Assembly (NCBI GenBank): GCA_905193225.1 | Contig: CAJJNV010000014.1 | Span: 1 to 50,849, forward strand | From: an uncultured Oscillospiraceae bacterium | GTDB taxonomy: Bacteria > Bacillota > Clostridia > Oscillospirales > Acutalibacteraceae | Length of the DNA: 50,849 bases | Direction of reading: 5' to 3' | Part shown: positions 25,712-35,145 of the stretch, in pieces | Position numbering within the stretch: the first letter of the stretch is position 1 | Layout of the letters: every line of letters starts with the position of its first letter | Position numbers and translations under genes: made by a program | The notes under the pieces: model-generated | Seen by the model: only the letters and a program-made list of their open reading frames with translations | What the model was told of the DNA's origin: nothing | The model's database searches: none

Positions 25712-27364
25712 TTATTTCGACGGGGTGTCCAGCAGCTTACTGTGGGCGGTGGATTTATCCCTTGCCCTTTTGAAAATTACAAGGAAGGCGATAAACTCGG
25801 CAATAAAGGTCAGTATCCAGGAGATAGGATAGGATATAAACAGGCAGGAGGCAGTATGGAAGGCAGGGGTTTGGAAGATGGTATATATCCACACAATTCT
25901 CATTCCGCAAACACCTGCCACCGTAATGACCATAGGTACCACCGATGATCCCATTCCCCTCAAAATGCCGGTCATAACGTCCATAAGGCCGCAGAGGAAA
26001 TACGGAAGGCAGACAAAGGACAGTCTGAGCACCCCTTCGGCGATGGCGTCGGGAGAATCGGTTATATAAATTTTAAGCAGATTGGGCGAAGCAAGATACA
26101 TCGAGACACCGCAGATTATTCCGGTAACGGCCACCGAACAAAGGGTGATACCCATTATCTTTTTTATGCGGTCGAATTTCTTTGCACCGTAGTTTCTTCC
26201 GACAAAATTGAGGGCGGTTTGGTGGAAGCTGTTCATTGTCAGGTAGACAAAGCCCTCTAAGTTTCCGGCGGCGGCATTGCCGGAGACGGCTACCGATCCG
26301 AAGGAGTTTATGGACGACTGGATTATGACGTTTGAAATGGAAAAAAGCGAGCCTTGTATTCCCGCAGGAAGGCCTATTTTAACGATTTTAAGCAGCGGCT
26401 TTTTATAGAACCGCATCTTTGAAAGGTATAGGCGGCAGTCATCTTTTCTTTTCATCAGAGCTATAACCACCAGCACGGCCGAGAGGGTTTGGGAAACCGA
26501 GGTTGCGATGGCCACGCCGGCCACGTTAAGGTCAAAAAATTTAACGAATATGTAGTTTAAAATTATGTTGAGCACACCGGCAACGGAAAGGTAGATAAGG
26601 GGGCTTTTTGTATCGCCTGCAGCCCTTAAAATGGCCGCGCCGAAGTTATAAACAAGGCCGCCGATCATTCCGCAGAAGTATATTTCCATATAGATCGACG
26701 AAAGGTCGATAACATCGGCGGGAGTTCCCATCATTTCGAGAAAATTGCGGGAAAAAAGCACTCCTATGACCGTCAGCACGGCGCCGCCCAAAATGGCCGT
26801 AGGAATGGCGGTATGCACCGTTTCAAAGACCGTTTTGCTTTTCTTTGCACCGAGAGCATGGGCAACGGCCACACCCGCGCCAACCGACAGTCCGATAAAG
26901 AGGTTGACCAGCAGGTTTATGAGCGCACCGGTTGCTCCCACCGCCGCAACCGACAGGCTTCCGCAGAAATTGCCCACCATTATAAGGTCGGCGGCATTGA
27001 AAAGAAGCTGCAGTATGCCGGTCAGCACGATGGGAATGGTGTATAATATCATTTTTTTAAAAAGCCCGCCTTCCACCATGGGATCGGCGGCGGGAGCCGT
27101 CTGCGTCTTTTCATGGGCTTGCCTGGGGCTTTCGGCCGTTTGCATGGCGCTTACGGGCTGCATCCGGGCGTTGTCTTCGGCTGCGGCCTCTTCGGCGGTT
27201 TCGATGGCGCTTTCGGCAATGCTTTCTCCGGTACCGTCCGTTACGATTCCGACGGCAGTTTCGGCAATTCTTTGAGCAGAATCGTCCGCAGCTTTTATGA
27301 TAATTTTTTCGCCGGAAGCTTCGCCCCGTTTTTTACTTGCATTCCTGATTTTTTTGTTTTCCAA
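25712..27364 (-). CDS. MATE-family efflux transporter with acidic N-terminal extension
   Basis: 550 residues. The MATE core begins near residue 98 (GGLFKKMILYTIPIVLTGILQ) and has about 12 hydrophobic segments, with the family motifs FNAADLIMVGNF and GLPAGIQGSLFSISN. MATE proteins export drugs or other organic cations by Na+/H+ antiport. The first about 95 residues are hydrophilic, Ala/Glu rich and unlike normal MATE proteins. The annotated start is a TTG at 27364 with only a weak SD. Internal ATGs (at QPVSAMQ or at VEGGLFKK) also lack clear SDs, so the true N-terminus is uncertain. Divergent from dnaA. Confidence 0.85.
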   Translation of the reverse strand: MENKKIRNASKKRGEASGEKIIIKAADDSAQRIAETAVGIVTDGTGESIAESAIETAEEAAAEDNARMQPVSAMQTAESPRQAHEKTQTAPAADPMVEGGLFKKMILYTIPIVLTGILQLLFNAADLIMVGNFCGSLSVAAVGATGALINLLVNLFIGLSVGAGVAVAHALGAKKSKTVFETVHTAIPTAILGGAVLTVIGVLFSRNFLEMMGTPADVIDLSSIYMEIYFCGMIGGLVYNFGAAILRAAGDTKSPLIYLSVAGVLNIILNYIFVKFFDLNVAGVAIATSVSQTLSAVLVVIALMKRKDDCRLYLSKMRFYKKPLLKIVKIGLPAGIQGSLFSISNVIIQSSINSFGSVAVSGNAAAGNLEGFVYLTMNSFHQTALNFVGRNYGAKKFDRIKKIMGITLCSVAVTGIICGVSMYLASPNLLKIYITDSPDAIAEGVLRLSFVCLPYFLCGLMDVMTGILRGMGSSVVPMVITVAGVCGMRIVWIYTIFQTPAFHTASCLFISYPISWILTFIAEFIAFLVIFKRARDKSTAHSKLLDTPSK

Positions 27365-27887
27365 ATTTTTTACCGTTCTTTCTTAAATTTTCTTATTGTT
27401 TTTCTTCTCTTTAAAATGCCGAGAGGTCAAAATTTTTTTTGAATTCAGGGTTTTTCGGTTTTTCCTTTTTTTTCTGAGGTTTCGGCCGTCTGTTTTTTTG
27501 GTTTTTATAAGAATTTTTATTTTTTCGTCGGTTTACGCTTTTGCAAGATCGATTTTATCACACATATTTACCCTTTTCAAGACGAAAGAAAATTTTTATC
27601 TTTATGCCCCGTTTTCTACGGAATTTTATAATGTTTTTTAGGGGCTTTTTACTTGATTTTTCAGGGGTTTTATGGTATCATATAGGGGTGAAATTATATT
27701 TTGGGTTTTTGTCGTTTTCAATCTTTTTTGAGCGGTTTTTCCCTTTTTATTTTTATTATATTTTTCCTGTTTGCGAAGCAAAATTTTCGGAAAAAATTAT
27801 CTTTATATTTTACATTGCCTTTGGCCCAAATGCTCCGTTTAGGGTGTTTTCGGCAGGTATATGACGGTTGAAAGAAGAGGAAAGTTT
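27365..27887 (+). promoter_or_regulatory. T-rich dnaA upstream region with promoter
   Basis: About 520 bp, strikingly T-rich on this strand. A promoter TTGATT (27653-27658), 17-bp spacer, TATCAT (27676-27681) would give a leader of about 200 nt for dnaA. I find no TTATNCACA DnaA box on either strand here. It may be part of the origin. Confidence 0.55.
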
Positions 27888-29174
27888 ATGAACACATTTG
27901 AAGAGGTATGGGAGAATGTTTGTGCTCTTTGCAGGGAGGAAATTTCCAGCGTGGCCTATAACTGCTGGATAAACACCTTATCTCCGGTTAAATTAAAGGG
28001 CAATGTGGCTGTTATTTCGGCTCCTACAAATTATCAGAAAAATCTCACTATGAGCCACTATAAGGATCTTCTCGAACGGGCATTTTCCGAGGTTTTCGGT
28101 TTTACTGTCACGCTGGAGGTCATTTCGGAAGAAAACAAACCCGTAAAGCCCATCGAAAATATTACCGAGAGCTTTACCTTTGACAATTTCATTGTCGGTC
28201 CGTCCAATGACTTTGCCCATGCGGCTGCAGTGGCGGTGGCCAAAAATCCCGGTAAGCAATACAATCCCCTTTTTATTTACGGAAAACCGGGCCTTGGCAA
28301 GACTCATCTTCTAAATGCCATTAAAAACTATGTTTTGGACAAAAATCCCGGATTTAACATTGTTTATACCCAGGGTGAAGCCTTTGCCAACGAGATAATT
28401 GACGCCATCCATTCGGGAAGCACTCCCGATTTCAGAGAAAAGTTCCGCAATACCGATATGCTTTTTGTGGACGATATTCAGTTTATCTCGGGAAAGGATT
28501 CCACCCAGACCGAGTTTTTCAATACCTTTAATTCTCTTCACGAGGCCGGAAAGCAGATCGTGCTTACCTCCGACCGTCCGCCCAAGGAGATAAACGCTTT
28601 GACCGAGAGGCTTCGCCAGCGGTTTGAAATGGGTCTTTTGGCCGATATTAAGGAACCGGATTACGAAACCCGCGTGGCCATCATTCGCCAAAAGGCCGAG
28701 GAGCTTAACTTTGACCTTTCCGACGCGGTGGCTCAGTGCATAGCCAATCAGATAAAGACCAACGTCCGCCAGATCGAAGGGGTGCTCAACAAGCTTAAGG
28801 CATATACCGACCTTACCAGCGAAAAACCCTCAATTTTCAGCGTTATAACGGTCATAAACGAAATCCGCAGGGACGAGATCGACGATACCATTACGGTTGA
28901 AAAAATCATCGACGCGGTGTCAAACGCTTACGATGTTACCCCCGCCGATATTTGCTCTAAAAAGCAGCATATGGACATTTCCAATGCCCGCCACATTGTT
29001 ATTTACATAGCAAGCCAAATGACCGGCCTGACCCTTAAGCAGATCGGCGACAAAATCAATCGTAATCATTCCACCATCTCTGCCTCTCTTAACAAGATGG
29101 AAAAGGATTTAAAGAAAAATTCCCGTCTTAAGGCCAATATCGAGGACATTATGAAAAACCTCAAAAACAAGTAA
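27888..29174 (+). CDS. dnaA: Chromosomal replication initiator DnaA
   Basis: 428 residues. Domain I is 1-80, a short linker of about 15 residues replaces the usual longer domain II, and the AAA+ domain (about 95-310) has Walker A GKPGLGKTH (132-140), Walker B MLFVDDIQF and the arginine-finger box LTERLRQRFEMGL. Domain IV ends the protein. Its recognition-helix signature, normally GGRDHTTV, reads INRNHSTI (390-397): one residue shorter before the helix, with Asp to Asn and Thr to Ser at positions that contact bases in E. coli. The start has AGAAGAGGAAAG upstream. DnaA opens oriC and loads the helicase. Confidence 0.98.
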   Translation: MNTFEEVWENVCALCREEISSVAYNCWINTLSPVKLKGNVAVISAPTNYQKNLTMSHYKDLLERAFSEVFGFTVTLEVISEENKPVKPIENITESFTFDNFIVGPSNDFAHAAAVAVAKNPGKQYNPLFIYGKPGLGKTHLLNAIKNYVLDKNPGFNIVYTQGEAFANEIIDAIHSGSTPDFREKFRNTDMLFVDDIQFISGKDSTQTEFFNTFNSLHEAGKQIVLTSDRPPKEINALTERLRQRFEMGLLADIKEPDYETRVAIIRQKAEELNFDLSDAVAQCIANQIKTNVRQIEGVLNKLKAYTDLTSEKPSIFSVITVINEIRRDEIDDTITVEKIIDAVSNAYDVTPADICSKKQHMDISNARHIVIYIASQMTGLTLKQIGDKINRNHSTISASLNKMEKDLKKNSRLKANIEDIMKNLKNK

Positions 29175-29698
29175 TTTCTATATTACAAGCGGCTTTAGGG
29201 CAAGCAGTTCTTTTTAACATTTGAAGGTCACGGTTTTTTCTTAAAATCAGCGGATAAAAGATTTAAACATTGCTTTAATTTTACTGCGTCCGGAATTTGC
29301 TCTGATATTTTTTCTTTTTCAACATTTTATGAAATTAAAATTGCTTTAATCGGCTTGAAAACTAAAAAAAGTAACGGTTAAAATATTTCAACGGCGGTTT
29401 AAAATTTTTTTTGGTTTTCAGTTACGCAAGATTACATAATCACCTAAATATTAAACATAAATTTTGAAAACTTTCAACCTTCAACTTTTAAATCTTTTTT
29501 CATTATTTTTTGTTAAGATTTTCGAAAAAATTTTCGACGGCTGATGTTGATGTGAAAACGGCTTGTCCGCTTGCTGTGGGATGAATTTCAACATTTCAAT
29601 GTCCCCTATTACTCTTACTGAATTAAATATTTATATTTGTTTGTTTTAAGAACAAACTTTCAGCGAAATTTTAATTATCAATAACGGAAGTGAAAATT
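29175..29698. other. oriC: Candidate oriC (dnaA-dnaN intergenic region)
   Basis: About 520 bp, very AT-rich, in the usual Firmicute origin position. It contains no TTATCCACA-type box. Instead TTTCAAC or close forms recur at 29317, 29386, 29472, 29480, 29586 and 29594, two of them as TTTCAACAT, with inverted forms TTGAAA at 29355 and 29464. TTGAAA-AC-TTTCAA (29464-29477) is a perfect inverted repeat. TTGCTTTAAT occurs twice (29270, 29341). Poly-A/T tracts would suit an unwinding element. Origin function is inferred from position only. Confidence 0.6.
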
Positions 29699-30799
29699 AT
29701 GAAATTAACCTGCGAAAAAAATAAACTGACCGAAGCGGTCTCAAAGGTGCAGATAGCTACCAGCTCTTCTTCTCTGCCGGCACTTGAAGGAATATTTTTT
29801 GAATGCAAGGACGGATACCTTACCCTTACGGGATACAACCTTGAAATGGGTATAACCACCGCCATTGATGCCAAGACCGAGCAAAACGGCCTTGTTATTA
29901 TGTCGGCCAGATATTTTTCCGAGATTGTTCGGAAAATTCCAGGAAATATTATTTCCATCGAGACCGACGAAAAATATATATGCACCATCAAAAGCGGTGA
30001 AACCAAGTTTTCCATTATCGGTATGCCTCCCGAGGAATATCCCGATCTTCCCACCGTTAATGCCGGAGAGGGTTTTGAGATTGAGGGAAACCTCCTTTGC
30101 AGTATGATAAGACAGACAAGATTTGCCGTTTCCAAGAAGGAAGATAAGCCCATTTACAACGGTATTTGCTTTTATCTTAAGGAAGGGGTCATTACACTTG
30201 CAGCTCTGGACGGATACCGCCTTGCAATACGCAAGGAAAAAACCGATTTTGAGGGACAGCTTAAATTTGTTGTTCCCGAAAAGACCCTGACCGAGATAAC
30301 AAAGATTATCGGAGAGGGCGAGGAAAAGGTTAAGATATCGGTCGAGAAAAAACATATTATCTTTGAAATAGGCGGAGTTGTGGTGGTATCGAGGCTGCTT
30401 GAAGGGGAGTTTATGGACTGGGAAACGGCCGTTCCTCAAAAGATAACCTCTACGGTTATGGCCGATACTCATATGATTCGTTCCTGTATTGATCGCGTTT
30501 CGCTGGTCGTTAACGACAGGGACAGGGTTTTTGTACGCTGCTTCTTTGAACAAAGCGAGTTTAAGGCAATGTGCGATTCAACGGTGGGTAATGCCGTTGA
30601 TAAGGTGCCGGTAAATCTTGAAGGTGACCGGGTGGAAATCGGTTTTAACAGCCGTTATCTTATAGATGCACTGCGAGCTGTTGAGGACGATGTTATTAAA
30701 ATTGAGCTTAACGGACCATTCTCCCCCATTAAGATTGTGCCTAAAGAGGGAGACAGCTTTATGTTTATAGTGCTGCCGGTGAGAATTACAAAGGCTTAA
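29699..30799 (+). CDS. dnaN: DNA polymerase III beta subunit (sliding clamp)
   Basis: 366 residues, the normal clamp length, three repeated clamp domains. The N-terminus MKLTCEKNKLTEAVSKVQ and C-terminus SFMFIVLPVRI are family-typical (the usual ending is YLIMPVR-like). The start at 29699 has GGAAG eight bases upstream; the GTG at 29690 lies inside that SD. The ring tethers polymerase and other proteins to DNA. Confidence 0.97.
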   Translation: MKLTCEKNKLTEAVSKVQIATSSSSLPALEGIFFECKDGYLTLTGYNLEMGITTAIDAKTEQNGLVIMSARYFSEIVRKIPGNIISIETDEKYICTIKSGETKFSIIGMPPEEYPDLPTVNAGEGFEIEGNLLCSMIRQTRFAVSKKEDKPIYNGICFYLKEGVITLAALDGYRLAIRKEKTDFEGQLKFVVPEKTLTEITKIIGEGEEKVKISVEKKHIIFEIGGVVVVSRLLEGEFMDWETAVPQKITSTVMADTHMIRSCIDRVSLVVNDRDRVFVRCFFEQSEFKAMCDSTVGNAVDKVPVNLEGDRVEIGFNSRYLIDALRAVEDDVIKIELNGPFSPIKIVPKEGDSFMFIVLPVRITKA

Positions 30800-30830
30800 T
30801 AATAAAAATAACAAAACAAAACGTGAAAAA

Positions 30831-30846
30831 TGTTTCACGTGAAACA
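30831..30846. other. parS site 3
   Basis: Perfect 16-bp palindrome in the dnaN-rlbA gap, 31 bases after the dnaN stop. Confidence 0.93.
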
Positions 30847-30951
30847 TTTTATATTTGAGCACCGCCGAAAAGCCGGTAAAAATGCGGGTTTAGGACGTTT
30901 GAAAAATCAATAAAATGTAAAAATTCAAATGAAAAAGGGGGCGGAAGAGCT

Positions 30952-31182
30952 GTGAAAATAAAGCTGACGCAGTTGAGCGAAAAAATATCAGTAACCACCG
31001 ATTTTATAAAGCTCGACGCCTTCTTGAAATTTGCAAACGCCGTGCCGTCGGGAGGAGCCGCAAAGGATATAGTTTCGGATGGCAAGGTAAAGGTCAACGG
31101 AGAGGTGTGCCTGCAAAGGGGAAAAAAGCTCGTTCCCGGCGACAGGGTTGAAATTAGCGGAAAGATTTTTGAGGTGGCATAA
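30952..31182 (+). CDS. rlbA: S4-domain RNA-binding protein RlbA/YaaA
   Basis: 76 residues with a single S4 fold: IKLDAFLKFANAVPSGGAAKD and VKVNGEVCLQRGKKLVPGDRVEI. This small protein is conserved between dnaN and recF in Firmicutes and is linked to ribosome biogenesis. GTG start with purine-rich AAGGGGGCGGAAG just upstream. recF begins four bases after the stop. Confidence 0.93.
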   Translation: MKIKLTQLSEKISVTTDFIKLDAFLKFANAVPSGGAAKDIVSDGKVKVNGEVCLQRGKKLVPGDRVEISGKIFEVA

Positions 31183-31186
31183 GAAA

Positions 31187-32287
31187 ATGTATGTCAAAAG
31201 CCTTGAACTGAAAAATTTCCGCAACATCGAAAGCTCAAAACTCTATCCTGCAAACGGGGTAAATGTAATATTCGGCAACAATGCCCAGGGAAAAACCAAT
31301 CTTATAGAAGGATTATATTTCTGCTCGGGAATGGGTTCTTTCCGCGGAGCAAAGGAAAGCGAGCTTAGGCAATTTGAAAAGGAGTATTTTTCGCTTTGCT
31401 GCTGGTTTTATTCCTTTGGACGGGATCGGAAAATATCCATCAGAAGCTCGGAGCAAAAACGAAAAATAAGCCTTTCGGATGTGGATATGAAATCCTATTC
31501 GGCTCTTTGCGAGCACTTTAAATGCGTTGTTTTTTTTCCCGACGATTTAAGTCTTATAAAGCGATCGCCCGACAATCGGAGAAGGTTTTTGGACAATGCT
31601 CTGTGTACTCTTAAACCGGGCTATAAAAAGTTGATTTCAAACTACAAACGAGCTATTTTGCAGAAAAATTCTCTGCTCAAAGATATTTTTAAATTTGACA
31701 AACAAACCGCCGACGATATGCTGGACGGATTCGACAGGTTTATTGCTCATTACGGAGCGGCAATTGCCAATCAGCGCAGTATTTATACAAAAAAGCTTTG
31801 CGGCTTTGCCGATGAGTTTTTTTCGGGACTGACCCTTGGCAAGGAAAAACTTACCCTTAATTATACCGGTGAAAAGCGTTTTGAAGGAAACGCCGAGCAG
31901 CTGCTGTTTGACCGACTGAGAGAAAAAAGAAACGAGGACATCAAAAATTTTTCCACATCGGTTGGACCTCACCGCCACGATCTGGAGGTTTTGATAAACG
32001 GCATATCAGCCAGGGAATTCGGATCCCAGGGACAACAGCGGTCAGCTGCCATTGCGCTCAAGCTTTCGGAAGCGGAGGTGCTTAAGGAATATACCGGGGA
32101 AAAACCGGTGGTTATTCTGGACGATGTTATGAGCGAGCTTGACAGCGAGAGGCAGGAATATATTTTAAATAAAATAAGCGGCGGGCAGGTTTTTATAACC
32201 TGCTGCGATCCCAAGCAAATCGCCGGACTTAAGGTCGGAAAAGCCTTTTTTGCCGAAAACGGGCGGTTTTTTGAACGGGAAATATAG
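31187..32287 (+). CDS. recF: DNA replication and repair protein RecF
   Basis: 366 residues of an SMC-like ATPase that helps RecA load at single-strand gaps. Walker A GNNAQGKTNL (30-39), ABC signature GSQGQQRSAAIALKLSEA, Walker B VVILDDVMSELD. The start at 31187 (MYVKSLELKNFRNI) matches the family and follows GAGGTGG by nine bases; the upstream in-frame ATG at 31148 lies inside rlbA. Confidence 0.97.
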   Translation: MYVKSLELKNFRNIESSKLYPANGVNVIFGNNAQGKTNLIEGLYFCSGMGSFRGAKESELRQFEKEYFSLCCWFYSFGRDRKISIRSSEQKRKISLSDVDMKSYSALCEHFKCVVFFPDDLSLIKRSPDNRRRFLDNALCTLKPGYKKLISNYKRAILQKNSLLKDIFKFDKQTADDMLDGFDRFIAHYGAAIANQRSIYTKKLCGFADEFFSGLTLGKEKLTLNYTGEKRFEGNAEQLLFDRLREKRNEDIKNFSTSVGPHRHDLEVLINGISAREFGSQGQQRSAAIALKLSEAEVLKEYTGEKPVVILDDVMSELDSERQEYILNKISGGQVFITCCDPKQIAGLKVGKAFFAENGRFFEREI

Positions 32288-32328
32288 CGGGAAAACAGCA
32301 AAACAAAAATGAACGTTAAGGTGAAAAT

Positions 32329-32682
32329 GTGAGAAGGCTTAATAGATATATCGTAATCGGAGAGCGTGCCATGCTTTGCCGGGATATTATCGGAATATTC
32401 GATTTGGACAAAACCACCGTCAAAAAGGACACGCGGGAGTTTTTAAATAAAAATGAGACTAAGGGACTGGTCGAAACGGTGGGATATGACATTCCGCTTT
32501 CCTTTATCGTCACCGGAAAAAAGAAAAGTCCGCAAGAAAAAGAACAGGAAAAAAAGAAGGGAGTTATTCTTTCCCCAATTTCTCCTGCAACTCTCGGGCT
32601 GCGGGCCCGGGGCAAAAAGGAGGCGGTAAGGGACGAGAAGGACGATATTATCGGCAAGAGACAGATAGGAAAAACGGTTTAA
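32329..32682 (+). CDS. remB: RemB/YaaB-type DUF370 regulator
   Basis: 117 residues. It contains CRDIIGIFDLDKTTVKKDTREFL and a later VILSPISPATLGLR segment, as in the RemA/RemB (extracellular matrix regulator) family, and has the conserved position between recF and gyrB. A lysine- and glutamate-rich insertion lies at about 65-80, and the C-terminal tail is basic. GTG start with AAGGTG five bases upstream. Confidence 0.88.
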   Translation: MRRLNRYIVIGERAMLCRDIIGIFDLDKTTVKKDTREFLNKNETKGLVETVGYDIPLSFIVTGKKKSPQEKEQEKKKGVILSPISPATLGLRARGKKEAVRDEKDDIIGKRQIGKTV

Positions 32683-33126
32683 AATAAGCATAGAAAGGCA
32701 CACATACGAAAAAGAAAAGCTCCGGAAAAAACGAGCAAAACCTATCGATGCCCATCCGCCGAAGGCTTGGGAAAAAAATAAAAAATGTTTCACGTGAAAC
32801 ATTTTTGTTAAAAAAATGACAATGTCGCGGCAAATAAAAAAATACATAAAAACCCGCTGCGAAAAAGAAATTCAAATTTTATAGCAGAAAAAATAAATCA
32901 AGAAGTCAAAAAAAGAAAAAATTCTTTTCATATAAAAATAAAAAAGTTTTTTTGAAGTTGCACGGTTTTGTGCAACAAAAGGCGGTTTTCGGACCTTTAA
33001 TCAGAAGGGAAAAACTCGCCGATTGCCGGAAATGCGGCGGTAAGTACCGACAGGCTGCAGATATTGAATCGGATTTAAAAAATATTAAGAGTATAAAGTG
33101 AAAAGCAACCGTCAGGAGGTTATAAA
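32683..33126. other. A-rich region upstream of gyrB with parS
   Basis: No gene. Strongly A-rich on this strand from about 32810 to 32960. It holds a parS site (32786) and a small perfect hairpin GTTGCAC-GGTTTT-GTGCAAC (32958-32977). A gyrB promoter is not obvious. Confidence 0.5.
32786..32801. other. parS site 4
   Basis: Perfect TGTTTCACGTGAAACA with AAAA/TTTT flanks, between remB and gyrB. Confidence 0.93.
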
Positions 33127-35076
33127 ATGGAAAACGAACAGATGCCCAACCTTAAGGTAAATGAGGAGTACGACGCCGAACAAATTCAGGTGCTCGAAGG
33201 ACTTGAGGCTGTGCGCAAACGTCCCGGTATGTACATCGGATCGACCGGGGAGCGAGGTCTGCACCACCTTGTTTACGAAATTGTCGACAACTCTATAGAT
33301 GAGGCTCTTGCAGGCTATTGCACTCACATCGAGGTGGACATTTTAGAGGGAGACATTATCCGCGTTACCGATAACGGCCGCGGTATCCCCACCGGCATCA
33401 ACAAAAAATACAATTTGCCGGCCGTCACCATGGTCTTTACCATGCTCCATGCCGGCGGTAAATTCGGCGGCAGCGGATACAAGGTGTCGGGCGGACTGCA
33501 CGGCGTAGGATCGTCGGTTGTTAATGCCCTTTCGACCTGGCTTGAAGTGGAAGTTAAAAACGGAAAAGAAATACTTAAACAAAGATATGAACGGGGTGCC
33601 ATCGTTTCCGACCTTGAAAAGGTCGGAGATACGACCGAGACCGGCACAAAGGTCACCTTTAAGCCCGATCCCGACGTTTTTACCGATACCACCGAATACG
33701 ACTATAACACTCTGCTCACCCGTCTGAGAGAACAGGCATTTCTCAATGCAGGCGTTAAGATAACCCTTACCGATTACCGTCCCGACGAGGAAGGAAACGA
33801 GCAGTTCAGACAGGACGTTCTTCACTATGAAGGCGGAATCAAGAGCTATGTCGACTTTATTCTTGAAAAATCCAAGAAGGAGGCGCTGCTTCCCGAGGTC
33901 GTTTATTTAAACGGCGTTAAGGGAGATTCATCGGCCGAGATCGCCTTCCAGTACAGCAGCGGATACGATACAAAGATAATCAGCTTTGCAAACAACATCC
34001 ACACGGTTGACGGCGGTACCCACGAAAGTGCCTTTAAAATGGCCCTTACCCGGGTTGTTAACGCATATGCAAGAAAGTTTGGTATGCTTAAAGAAAAGGA
34101 TGCCAACCTTAAGGGAGAGGACATTCAGGAAGGTATAGCGGCGGTTATATCGGTCAAGCTGACCGACGCTCAGTTTGAGGGACAGACCAAGGCTAAGCTT
34201 GGCAACACCTCCATGGGCTCTATGGTTACGGCCATGATGGGTGAAAAGCTGGCCGAATACCTTGAGGAAAATCCCAATCCCGCCAAAATCATCGTTTCAA
34301 AGGCCATTGCCGCTTCGGCCGCACGAGAGGCTGCACAAAAGGCAAGAGATCTGACCAGAAAACAGGGCGGAAGCAAGTTTAAAAAGCCCGAAAAGCTGGC
34401 CGACTGCATTTCCAGAGATCCTTCCGAGACCGAGATATTCATCGTTGAGGGAGACAGCGCCGGCGGCTCGGCGGTTAAGGGAAGAGATTCCCGTACCCAG
34501 GCCATACTGCCCCTTTGGGGAAAGATGCTCAACGTTGAAAAGGCAAGAGCAGACAAGGTTTACGGCAACGACAAGCTTACCCCTGTGGTGCTTGCTTTGG
34601 GCACCGGAATCGGCGATGAATTTGACATTACAAAGCTCCGTTACGGCAAGATTTTCATTATGGCCGATGCCGATGTTGACGGTTCTCATATACGCACGCT
34701 GCTGCTGACCTTCTTCTTCAAATATATGCCCCGGCTCATTGAAAACGGCAACATTTACATTGCTCAGCCTCCCCTTTTCAAAATTTCGAAGGGAAAGAAA
34801 TTTTTCTATGCTTTTTCGGACGAGGAGCGGGATATGTACAACGAGACGCTGGGCGGAAATGCCGATATTCAGCGGTATAAAGGTCTTGGTGAGATGGACG
34901 GAAAGCAGCTTAACGAAACCACTATGGACCCGAGATTCCGCACTACCCTTAAGGTCACAATGGCCGACGCACAAAAGGCGGCCGAGACCATTACCCTGCT
35001 TATGGGAGACGAGGTTGAGCCCCGCCGCCGGTTTATCGAAGAAAATGCCACATATGTTCAGAACCTTGACGTGTGA
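33127..35076 (+). CDS. gyrB: DNA gyrase subunit B
   Basis: 649 residues. GHKL ATPase motifs EIVDNSIDEALAG, VTDNGRGIPTG and GGLHGVGSSVVNAL, then TOPRIM motifs EIFIVEGDSAGGSAVKGRDS and MADADVDGSHIRTLLLT, and the C-terminal QRYKGLGEMD. ATP-driven negative supercoiling with GyrA. Strong SD CAGGAGG. Confidence 0.98.
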   Translation: MENEQMPNLKVNEEYDAEQIQVLEGLEAVRKRPGMYIGSTGERGLHHLVYEIVDNSIDEALAGYCTHIEVDILEGDIIRVTDNGRGIPTGINKKYNLPAVTMVFTMLHAGGKFGGSGYKVSGGLHGVGSSVVNALSTWLEVEVKNGKEILKQRYERGAIVSDLEKVGDTTETGTKVTFKPDPDVFTDTTEYDYNTLLTRLREQAFLNAGVKITLTDYRPDEEGNEQFRQDVLHYEGGIKSYVDFILEKSKKEALLPEVVYLNGVKGDSSAEIAFQYSSGYDTKIISFANNIHTVDGGTHESAFKMALTRVVNAYARKFGMLKEKDANLKGEDIQEGIAAVISVKLTDAQFEGQTKAKLGNTSMGSMVTAMMGEKLAEYLEENPNPAKIIVSKAIAASAAREAAQKARDLTRKQGGSKFKKPEKLADCISRDPSETEIFIVEGDSAGGSAVKGRDSRTQAILPLWGKMLNVEKARADKVYGNDKLTPVVLALGTGIGDEFDITKLRYGKIFIMADADVDGSHIRTLLLTFFFKYMPRLIENGNIYIAQPPLFKISKGKKFFYAFSDEERDMYNETLGGNADIQRYKGLGEMDGKQLNETTMDPRFRTTLKVTMADAQKAAETITLLMGDEVEPRRRFIEENATYVQNLDV

Positions 35077-35145
35077 TAATATTTTTCGCGATGCTTTTTA
35101 TTTGCAAAGGTTTGCCGACAGGTTTTAAAGAGAGGATGATTTGAT

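Noticed and set aside
25451..25948. Small + strand frames overlapping the MATE gene end
   Set aside because: No SD, no similarity, and they lie opposite the MATE coding sequence and terminator.
27365..29698. Canonical DnaA boxes (TTATNCACA)
   Set aside because: I read both strands by eye and found none. TTTTATCACACA near 27551 does not match in register. A motif scan should confirm this.
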